NCBI GenBank assembly: GCA_963691705.1
Contig: OY829545.1
Span: forward strand, 44,007,475 to 44,071,474
Direction: 5' to 3'
Origin: Viola odorata
Taxonomy: Eukaryota > Streptophyta > Magnoliopsida > Malpighiales > Violaceae
DNA length: 64,000 nucleotides
Every line of letters begins with the position of its first letter. Position 1 is the stretch's first letter. The notes below the pieces were generated by a model. It did no database searches, was not told the origin of the DNA, and saw only the letters and a program-made list of their open reading frames with translations. Below, in pieces: positions 55,938-64,000 of the stretch. The position numbers and the translations under genes were made by a program.

Positions 55938-56949
55938 GTGCGATTCTACCTTTAGAGCATAGTGGAATATCGGTTGTAAGTTTTCAAAGTCTCGTAACTC
56001 AAGCTTATATTTAATCTTTTCATTCACACCATTCAAAAACCGAGCCATAGTAACCTCTTCATATTGATGTGTGTCAGTTTGGGCTATAAGAGATTCTAGT
56101 TCATTGTAGTAGTCTCCCACGGACTTTGACCCTTGCTTGCGATCTTGCAATTGGTTTTGCAAGTCTCATTTGTAGTATGATGGCACAAACCTTTCCCTAA
56201 TTACTTATTTCATTTCTTCCCAAGTTCGGATTGACCTTACGCCTTGCCTCTCCTTACTCATTTTCTCCCACCAACTCATGGCATATCCATCAAACTCCAT
56301 TGCCGCAAGTTTCACTTTCTTGCTTTCTGAATATTGGTGGCAATTAAATATTCATTATATCTTGCCTTCCCATTTAATGTATTAGGAAGGGTCGGTGGTT
56401 CCTTCAAAGACCAGAATTTGTACCTTAATGCTATTCAAATTGTCATCGAGTCGTGGCTCTTGAAACCGACCCCTACTTCCTCTATTCAAGTGTTCTTGGT
56501 CATTATACTCATCAAAATCCTCATGTGTCTCTTCATACAAATCTTCATAAAATTCACGCTCTTGGTAGGGGTGGTGCGCGCTTGGAGGTGAGGAATTAGG
56601 ACTCGATCGAAGGGTGTGGAGGCACCTTCAACTTAACGAGACACTCCACTTCCAGTAGCTAACGGTATGCCTTTAGTGACTAATGGTGTGGTGCTGGCCA
56701 TGACCCCGTAGGGGCCTAGTGGCGTGATTGCTCCGAAATTGGGCATCGTAGCCTTGGAGGACACGTGGGAGCCTCGATAGGCTTGCCTTGCTTAAGTTCT
56801 AAGCGTTCAAGTCTCACACCTTGTTCGGTGAGAGACGCTTGGATAGATTGGAGTAAGGTGAGCATTGGATTGCTCACTTCATTCGACTTAGCATCATTAT
56901 TTCCAACTACACTCGCGTTGGACATGGTGAATATTTTGTGCCCGCACAC
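55938..56949 (-). pseudogene. gag: Chromovirus-type gag fragment
   Basis: ATG near 56922 (MSNASVVGNNDAKSNEVSNP), then SLTEQGVRLERLELKQGKPI, the paired motif TPLVTKGIPLATG near 56655-56690, and after damage the capsid-like segment KQGSKSVGDYYNELESLIAQ and VTMARFLNGVNEKIKYKLEL at 55970-56130. Frameshifts and stops separate the parts. It ends where the Tat 3' LTR begins at 55937, so the Tat element or a later rearrangement cut it. Confidence 0.7.
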
Positions 56950-57249
56950 GTAGCAAACGTTAGTGAAAATTTCTCTCCCTCACATGTTTACTCTCGTGTT
57001 TAAGCACTCGTAAAAATTGTTCTTACAAAATCTCTCAATCTTTGGTTCCAAACCTTATGTCGCAAGTAATTGAGGCGCAATTCACGTACGGACAATCATT
57101 CAAACCTTTCGCTTCAAGTATCAATCACAAGACTCAACAAGAAAGGGCTCAAGACAAAGGACTTGAAAGAAGGGAATTAAAACGGAATTACAAATGAAAG
57201 ACTCAAGAAAGACTCCGTTTAAATTTTGACTTATAAATAGGGAGGAAAG
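56950..57249. other. Leader-like non-coding stretch
   Basis: Probably the 5' leader of the - strand gag fragment. It holds a + strand ttataaatag near 57230-57239. At about 57250 it abuts a + strand RNase H fragment, an inverted junction. Confidence 0.4.
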
Positions 57250-59091
57250 CAATAAGGACTTCGTTTGAGTTAGAATGTGATGCTAGCGGTATAGGTATCG
57301 GAGCAGTGCTTGCTCAGGATGGACGCCCGATAGCCTACTTTAGTGAGAAGTTTTTGGGAGCACAACTCAACTATTCAACGTATGATCGGGAGTTGTACGC
57401 GTTGGTGAGGTCGCTCATGGTTTGGGAGCATTACCTGCTGCCAAACCAATTTGTTATCCATACAGATCATTTGAGCTTGAAGTACCTTTAGGGACAAGCA
57501 AAGCTAAATAAAAGGCATGCGAAATGGATGGAGCTCATTGAAGCATTCCCTTACACAATCAAATACAAGAAAGGGAAGGATAACGTGGTTGCTGATGTCA
57601 GTTCCAGAACGTACATGCTAATTTGTTCTCTTAATGCTAAGAATTTTTGGTTTTCACATCTAGTAGACCTTTATGAACATGACGATACTTTATGTGACAT
57701 ATATGCCGCATGTGATAAAGGACCCTACTTGCATTTTATGAAGCATGGCAGATTTTTATTTAAACATAAACGACTTTGCATACCAAAATCCAGCATCCGA
57801 GAATTACTGGTACTAGAAGCTCATGGGGGTGGGTTAATGACGGGTGGCAACACTAAAACATTGCATGCTTTAAAGGTGCATTTCTTCTGGCCAAAAATGA
57901 AAGTTGATGTGACAAAAGTGATCTCTAGATGTCTTATATGCAAGCGGGCTAAGTCCATCTCTATGCATTATGCATCATACATGCCATTACTGATAGCTAG
58001 TCATCCTTGGGTTGATTTATCAATGGATTTTATTCTAGGACTACCGAGGTCTAAAATCAGTAATGACTCTATTTTTGTTGTGGTTGACCGTTTCTCTAAG
58101 ATGGCTCATTTCATTCCATGTGTAAGAACTCATGATGTTGTTCATATTGCTCATATATTCTTCCAAAACATTGTCTATTTGCATGGCATGCCTAGGACAA
58201 TCGTTAGTGATAGGGACACTAAGTTCTTGAGTCATTTTTGGCGCACGTTATGTTCCTTACTAGGCACTAAACTTCTTTTCTCCACCACTTCTCACCCTCA
58301 AACAGACGGACAAACGGAAGTAGTGAATATGACTTTAGGTTCGCTGCTAAGGGTCATGGTGTAAACAAACAGGTCTAAATGGGAAGACAATATTGATTTT
58401 ATTGAATTTTCATATAACCACGCCCATCATTCTACCCTTAACCCCTCTCGATCTCTTACCCTTGCCTTTGCGTGTTCTTAAGTGTGTAGATGGTGAAGCC
58501 AAGGTGGCAGAAGTCCGTAAGCTACATGAGCAAGTTCGGAAGAACATCGAGGCCATGAACGAAAGGGTGTCTAGCAAACATAACAAGGGCAAGACGCCTA
58601 AATCTTTTGAGTCAGGGTAATGGGTCTAGTTACACTAGCACAAGGAAAGATTTCCTCAAGAGCGGCAGGGAAAATTGAGTCCCCGAGGTGATAGACCGTT
58701 TGAAATCCTCCACCGGATCAATGACAATGCCTACATCCTTGATTTGCCGGGTGAGTATGGATCAATCAGTAACTCCTTCCATATTAATGATCTATCTCTT
58801 TACAATGTAGGTGACGAGAATATTGAAGAACTAGATTCGAGGACGAATCCTTCTGAAGGGGGAGGAGATGATGCGATCACGCAAACCCTAAAGCTTCAAG
58901 AACTGGATATGGCTCCAAGAGGACCTGTAACCCGCAGCAGAACCAAGAGGTTGACGCTATGGATCGAACAAGAGATGAAGATGGAAGCTTCTCATACACC
59001 ACGTACCGGTAACCTCCAAGGGAGTTACCGGGTGCAACCATCTTCCGGAAACCTTTCAAGAAGACACCAGAAAGACACGTCGACTCGATAA
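57250..59091 (+). pseudogene. pol: Chromovirus-type RNase H and integrase fragment
   Basis: Begins abruptly in RNase H ([20 protein letters not shown]), a stop at 57489, then [14 protein letters not shown]. Integrase at 57700-58480 has [21 protein letters not shown] (Asp), [13 protein letters not shown] (Asp) and [12 protein letters not shown] (Glu). A TAA at 58362 precedes further damage. The C-terminal end GDRPFEILHRINDNAYILDL and LDSRTNPSEGGGDD runs into the LTR and stays open to 59091 (GPVTRSRTKRLTLWIEQEM). It is the same family as 28454-28978 and 38733-41507. RT and protease are missing. Confidence 0.83.
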
Positions 59092-59733
59092 GGGAAGCAA
59101 CCGAGATGGCACACTTAACAGAAGGAAGTCAAACTGAGTCAAATGTGTTTCGTGTCCTTTTCCTACTGGTGATGTGTCAAGACCAACCGAGAACCGTTAA
59201 GTTCCTTAAACCTACCGGTTTCTACAACTTATAAATAGCGCACTACTTTTCATTTGTAGTTAGTTTTTGTGTAAAGTATTTTTGCTTGCTTTGAGAATAC
59301 TCCGCCCTTGAACACCAGAAACTCACATTGTAAGAATCAAGTCCAGAAGATGACTTGATTCGTTGCAAGTAAAAGATCTCTAGTCTTCAACCCTTTTAAT
59401 TTACTATTTGAGTGTTGAACATTTTAAGAATTTGGGATATTTGTGTTCAATCATTAATCTTGGATTTTCGTATTTGGATGTTTATGAGTGAGTGTGATTT
59501 ATATGTTTACTGCTGATCGATTATTTTGAATCAAATTATCTACTGCAAATTCCATTGTTATTCCCTTTCGTGTTCATCTTATTTTTCCGTTGCGTACTTC
59601 ATTCTCTCTTTTTCCACTTTATTCATCGTCTTTATTGAGAATACCCATTAGAGTTATGTAATAACTTCAACTAGATCCTTAGCTGCAAAGCTTATCGCAT
59701 CCGATTTTTCGAAAGGGAACTTGGATCGCTTCA
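58869..59733 (+). mobile_element. Chromovirus-type 3' LTR (865 bp)
   Basis: Starts TGATGCGATCAC after the tract gaagggggaggaga and ends CGCTTCA, placed by alignment to the end of the LTR at 27949. A TATA box (ttataaatag) is at about 59229-59238, followed by gagaatactccgccc. The integrase reading frame overlaps its first 220 bases. Confidence 0.72.
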
Positions 59734-59918
59734 ACGATTGAGAGGAAAGTGATGGTGTGAGAGATAGAGATGGTTCAGTGAGGGTGAGGAGAGAAATTGA
59801 GAGTGTCCCATGAGAGTGAGAGCATGTGGGTGAGCCAATGCGAGTCTGTGTGTCCAAATTTGGGTATGAGAGGGGGTCTTTATAGCAGGGTGTCAGCGTG
59901 TGAGTGGAGATAATGGTT
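59734..59918. other. Short G/A-rich flank between two LTRs
   Basis: gagagtgtcccatgagagtg-like sequence. No feature recognised. Confidence 0.3.
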
Positions 59919-60892
59919 GTCGCACCCCCTTTTTGATTTTTTCACGCGAATAGGTTCGAGACGGATGTGAGACAAAAAACGGACTCATCTCACATAATGC
60001 AATGAAGTCGCCACTCTATTTTTCTAAGGTTTAGGGAACCTAATCGTCATGGCATAAAAATAAACTAAGGCACAAAAGGTCTAAGGCAAAGAACAATGGT
60101 TCGAGGTCGTATTTATGGACTCGAGAAGGTGTTAGGCACCCGAGTCACATCCTAAAAAAAGGTTACCGGTAAGAGGTGTTTTGAGAAAATATTTTGAACA
60201 TGTAATTTGGGCCCTCAAAGGTGACGTTACATCTTAGCATTTTTTTGTCGGGACATTGTTATTTTCGTTCGGGACCGAGGGACGGGGTTACCGTTTTTCT
60301 CCTTGCTAGAGCGGACATTCCCCCCTTATCATCGAGCCATGCATGACTATTTATTTACTATGTGATTCTATCATGGAAAAACTAACATCGTACGTCCTCA
60401 TGAATGCACATATATTCCGTGTGGGATCGAAGCCACCATACATAGCATTTAACAAAAGGACAATTAATTTCATGGCATAAAAGACAAGTGATTAAACATG
60501 TTATGCATGTGAGTTGATTTTAATATTTAGCAATTCTATATGTCATGCATATGAGTGGATGGTTCTAACGCATTCTAAGTGGTCATGCATTCGATTCGGT
60601 TCGGATTTAGCATTTCTAATAGAACATTCAAGGAAACGTTTAAGATAAGTGTACCTTTTTGGACGAGCCCCGATCGATGAGCAAACGAGCGATAATAGCA
60701 TAGGTATAAACAAACATACATGATTTTTAACTACTTAACTAATTATTACAAACCAACAGTTGATAATAATAACTACTTATCTGATTATTACAAATTAGAG
60801 GTCGGAATAGCTAATCTAACTAATTATTACAACAACTGAAATAATTAATTAAAGCATTAACTGATTATTAATGCATCTAAATCCTTGGCAGC
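59919..60892 (-). mobile_element. Tat/Ogre-type LTR, 3' part
   Basis: The - strand end reads gggggtgcgaca at 59919. Upstream blocks (ggtgcctaacaccttctcg, aaaatagagtggcgacttcat, gtgtgggatcgaagccac) match the end of the LTR at 34684-38149. It is separated from a - strand LTR start at 62073 by about 1.2 kb of other sequence, so it may be one LTR split by an insertion. Confidence 0.65.
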
Positions 60893-60999
60893 GATAATAT
60901 CCCCTTCATGCATCTGAATCCGGTGGTAGCCACTCATCAAATCTATTTTGGAGTAGACGGTGTTACCACTCAGCTCATCCCGCATGTCGTCAAGGCGCG
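60893..60999 (-). pseudogene. Short chromovirus RT fragment
   Basis: RLDDMRDELSGNTVYSKIDL then MSGYHRIQMHEGD on the - strand, a piece of RT fingers/palm of about 33 codons. It is stranded between two Tat/Ogre LTR pieces and cut at the LTR start at 61000. Confidence 0.7.
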
Positions 61000-61705
61000 T
61001 GTTGCTACCCGAATTTTGACTTACGTCATAACTTTTTTCATATTTTATTGCTTGTCTCGTTTAAAAGCCCGTTTACGTCAAATTTCAATCAGTTTTTTGA
61101 TCGTGGGGTATTTGTTTAATATTTTGTGCTATTTCGTGTCTTTTTAGTGTTTTTGTATTTTTAACTATCTTTACGCAAACTTTTCTCGGTCCCGAGTAAG
61201 TTTCCTCAGACAGGAGATAGGGCGCTTTATTTCTTTATTTGATAATCTCGTTTGGTTTCGTTCAATTTTTGTCGTAAAGGGAATTTATTTTGCGTCCGAA
61301 CTTTTGACATTTTCGAAAGAGAAAATAAACACGTTAAACCAAACTTTCGCATTTATTCACTGTATACTAGTTATCTTGTCTTATTTTTCTGCACACTTTG
61401 TTCTTCTCGGTTCGGGTTTATTTTCATTTCAAGCAATTTAGCTTGAACCAAAAATATCTCGTTCGTGCCACAATTAATATGCATTAATGCATAAAATCAT
61501 CACAGCCGCTTGATCAAAACTTGACTCCCTTTTTTAAACAAGATCAACGACTCCTCCTTTTCTTCAACCCTTACCATCACCATTAAGCCTATTTAATTCG
61601 TTCATCATCACGATCCTAGCGAACCGACCTTGCTCCTTCACCCTCAGCCAAGCGTTCTCTGCATCCTCATCATCACGAACATCCCATCGCCGGACTGCCC
61701 AAGTC
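61000..61705 (+). mobile_element. Tat/Ogre-type LTR, 5' part
   Basis: Starts TGTTGCTACCCGAATTTTGA at 61000, as at 34684. Similarity to the 5' part of that LTR continues in pieces (caacgactc-tcctcc near 61544-61560, as near 34902-34918). The right end is lost near 61700. Confidence 0.6.
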
Positions 61706-62073
61706 CACTCATGCCCTTGCGAACGAAAATAATAATAAAAAAATAAAAAAACTAAAAAATGCGCTAAAACACTAAAAATCCTAAAATTCATGAGATGCCC
61801 TAACATGAAGAAAAAACTAGCAAATGACTGCCGGATAGTTAAAAAATGTGATTTTTAAAGCTAAAAATAATAATGATAATAATAATGAAAATATGTGACG
61901 GAAAATTAAAAATGCAATTTCGAAAGCTGACGATGCTAATGATGATGCTAAAATGCAATGGAAAAATTTATAAATGGTAGCGACAGTAAATTAACTAAAA
62001 ATGATAGTAAATTAACTAAATAACAGAAATGCTAAAATTAAGTAAAAATGGCGTCAAAATTCGGGTATCAACA
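61706..62073 (-). mobile_element. Tat/Ogre-type 3' LTR, start
   Basis: The - strand starts TGTTGATACCCGAATTTTGA at 62073, right after a polypurine tract. It belongs to an element whose body lies to the right. Simple-repeat-like taataatgataat occurs near 61868-61885. Confidence 0.68.
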
Positions 62074-62091
62074 GTTGCCCCCTCTTTACTG
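62074..62091 (-). promoter_or_regulatory. Polypurine tract of a - strand Tat/Ogre element
   Basis: The - strand reads cagtaaagagggggcaac, ending directly at the LTR TG. This is the usual plus-strand primer position and composition. Confidence 0.75.
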
Positions 62092-62185
62092 TCTTAGCGA
62101 AGTATTTGATAAGCAGTAAAGACGATTGCCCCCGCATATCCAAATTTTGGTGACACAGCATGTCTTACCTCAAGCTTACAGTGAT

Positions 62186-62721
62186 GATGTCGCTATGGGA
62201 GGAGGTAGGTCGTTGCTGTCGCTCTAGGAGGAGATACGTCGTAGATGTCACTCTGGGAGAAGGTATTGTCGTAGATGTCACTCTGGGAGGAGGTATTGTC
62301 GTAGATGTCACTCTGGGAGGAGGCATAATTGTAGATGTCACTCTAGGAGGAGGTATACTTTGTTGACGTCACTCTGAGAGGAGGTATTTGGTTGATGTCA
62401 CTCTGGGAGGAGGTAGTTTGTTGAATGTCACTCTAGGAGGAGGTATTTGGTTGATGTCACTCTGGGAGGAGGTAAGTTGATGTCACTCTGGGAGGAGAAA
62501 AGTGCTAATGCTGTCACTCTGGGAGGAGAAAAATGCATGATGTCACTCTGGGAGGAGGAAATGCAGTACCGAAATGTAAACAACGTCAATTCCCGTAGGA
62601 GAAGACGTGAGGTGCAGAAATTAACCTAAGGTCACTCTAGGAGGAGGAAATACAAATGATGTCACTCTAGGAGGAGGAAATGCAAATGATGTCACTCTAG
62701 GAGGAGAAAATGCAAATGATG
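62186..62721 (-). repeat. Tandem array, 16 copies of a 26-31 bp unit
   Basis: The core gatgtcactctgggaggagg (+ strand) recurs 16 times from 62186 to about 62710 with variable 6-11 base spacers, and one longer interval around 62570-62630. It lies next to the polypurine tract in the 3' UTR of the - strand element. The apparent DVTLGGGIVV-like ORF is only the repeat translated. Confidence 0.9.
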
Positions 62722-63239
62722 TCCGCGGCCTTGATACGAACCTAGAATGCATTTGCGTCCTGCTCAGGAGGTAACGACCCCAAGGACAAGACTTTCCCCC
62801 GATTCGCAGCCGTAAGCAGTCCTCACCTGATATTAGTGTTTGCACTCACGCTCTGAAACAAGGCTAAGCGTTTTACGCTCATAAAGATGCAACTAACATG
62901 ATACATAATTTTCAATTTGCAATGTCAATCCGAGTGAATAGACTTCAAATGAAGATGCACATGCATGGGCGTTCTAATAATCGATGGGACTTTTATGGAA
63001 AAGAATGAAAGGACATGAAATGTCCGGAGAGGAGCTTGTTTTGGAAAAGATTGCTTTGCTGGAAGGTTTTTGATGAATGATGCTTTGTTGATTGGCCCAG
63101 ATGAGGGCGAGGTGCGCGAGTCTTTTCGCTTTTTGCTGGGGATGCTTGCTTGATAGAGTGCATGAGCTCTGGGATCCTTGCTGGGGGCTGCTTTTCGTTC
63201 GGCCAGGGGCCCTTTTCTTGAGTTTTCATTGGGGAGTGT
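62722..63239. other. 3' UTR of the - strand Tat/Ogre element, no gene seen
   Basis: No repeat or ORF that can be supported between the two arrays. Confidence 0.35.
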
Positions 63240-63597
63240 CGTCGTTGTTCTTTTTGCGACTCACTACTTGAGTTGTCCTTGGGCCCTTTTCTTCTCGGGT
63301 CCTTACTAGCGATGCTTGCTTTGAGGTTTCTTGAGTTGGCCTTGGGCCTCTTTTGCTTGACTTCACTAGGGAAGGATGCTTTGAGATTTCTCGAGTTGGC
63401 CTTGGGCCTCTTTCGCTCGAATCCACTAGGGAAGGTTGCTTTCAGATTTCTCAAGTTTGGCCTTGGGCCTTTTTTGCCCGAGTTCACTGGGGAAGGTTGC
63501 TTTGAGATTTCTCGAGTTGGCCTTGGGCCTTTTTACTCGAGTTCACTGGGGAAAGTTTTCTTCGAGATTTCTCGAATTGAGTTGTCCCCGGGCTGTG
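63240..63597 (-). repeat. Tandem array of about 60-bp units
   Basis: The core gagttggccttgggcct (+ strand) recurs at about 63342, 63401, 63461 and 63521, with diverged copies at both ends, each followed by tcactagggaaggttgctt. Roughly five to six units. It lies in the same 3' UTR as the 62186 array. Confidence 0.85.
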
Positions 63598-63639
63598 CTT
63601 GCTTTGGCTCTTCGACTGTTTGTATTCTTCGAACGTCTC

Positions 63640-63756
63640 TGAGCATTTCTCTCTTTTCTTTTCTTTTCCCTTTTCCCCTCTCTCTTTTCTTTTCTTCTTT
63701 TTTCCTCTCTTTTTTTTTCTCTTTTTTTTATATATATATATATATTCCCCCCCTTT
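63640..63756. repeat. Pyrimidine tract and TA microsatellite
   Basis: A C/T-only stretch from about 63640 with long T runs, then about nine TA units at 63729-63745 and a C run. Lys/Glu-rich ORFs on the - strand are translations of this tract. Confidence 0.9.
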
Positions 63757-64000
63757 TTGATTTGATTTGAAATGCAACAGAGCAGAGCAAGCACACCCTT
63801 TGTCTTGATCTCTTCCCCTTTTGTCTTGAGGCCTCGGTCTTCGTCGTTGCTGCTTCTTTAGTGATAGTCCTTAGCGATCTCCTGGTGACCTTTTTCGTCC
63901 CTTTCATCGTGTTCTTGAACCTTATGTACTCGTACTTCCGGCTGGCAATCTTAGCTGAAACTGCTCTTTGGCTCCCGGGGCATGAGTGATATTGAAGGTT
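63757..64000. other. Continuation of the - strand Tat/Ogre element, nothing identified
   Basis: No motif recognised. Probably 3' UTR of the element that continues to the right. Confidence 0.3.

Noticed and set aside
62160..62629. ORFs reading DVTLGGG repeats
   Set aside because: They are the tandem repeat translated; no other coding sign.
62186..62721. Evenly spaced short repeats that could look like a CRISPR array
   Set aside because: Spacers are 6-11 bases and similar to each other, and the setting is a plant retrotransposon 3' UTR.
63484..63794. Lys/Glu-rich - strand ORFs
   Set aside because: Translation of a pyrimidine tract and TA microsatellite.

Overview
The window is repeat-dense nuclear DNA of a flowering plant, probably a dicot. 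Almost all of it is LTR retrotransposons of the Ty3/gypsy superfamily, in several lineages, plus pieces of a LINE and one non-autonomous hAT-like DNA transposon. I see no intact cellular gene, tRNA, rRNA or CRISPR array. The only host-gene material is a broken exon of a plant wax-synthase-like acyltransferase carried inside the hAT-like element. One 200-base run of N (38180-38379) is an assembly gap. The species cannot be named from this sequence. Family names come from recognised protein motifs, not from database searches.

Layout. (1) 1-10789: Athila-type element A on the + strand (gag, PR-RT-RH-IN, an extra sense ORF in the env position, 3' UTR, 3' LTR). Its 5' end lies left of the window. 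(2) 10790-21519: Athila-type element B on the - strand (extra ORF, pol, gag, tRNA-Asp-type primer site, 5' LTR). Element A sits inside B's 3' UTR, so B's 3' LTR should lie left of the window. B's gag is split by a 536-bp solo LTR. (3) 21520-27480: a - strand LINE remnant hit at 22633 by a 3.05-kb hAT-like element. That element carries the wax-synthase exon, and the exon is split by an Athila-type solo LTR. (4) 27949-34683: broken chromovirus-type elements in both orientations. (5) 34684-38149: a 3.5-kb LTR of the Tat/Ogre kind, then the gap. (6) 38380-41530: another chromovirus LTR and pol. (7) about 41545-55937: a Tat-lineage element with gag, pol, a second RNase H, integrase, a repeat block, four antisense ORFs and a 3' LTR. 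(8) 55938-59733: chromovirus fragments. (9) 59919-64000: Tat/Ogre LTR pieces, a polypurine tract and two tandem-repeat arrays, the 3' end of a - strand element that continues to the right.

How it works together: each element would copy itself through its own gag, protease, reverse transcriptase, RNase H and integrase. All coding parts here carry stops, frameshifts or deletions, many of the stops being C-to-T or G-to-A changes as expected in methylated repeats. The most interesting part is the antisense block of the Tat element (48290-55285). It holds four ORFs opposite to pol. Three have a good TATA box upstream, a fourth has a weak A/T-rich box at a matching distance, and two of the ORFs are diverged copies of one another. 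The second highlight is the layered insertion at 22.6-25.7 kb, where target-site duplications allow the order of events to be read.
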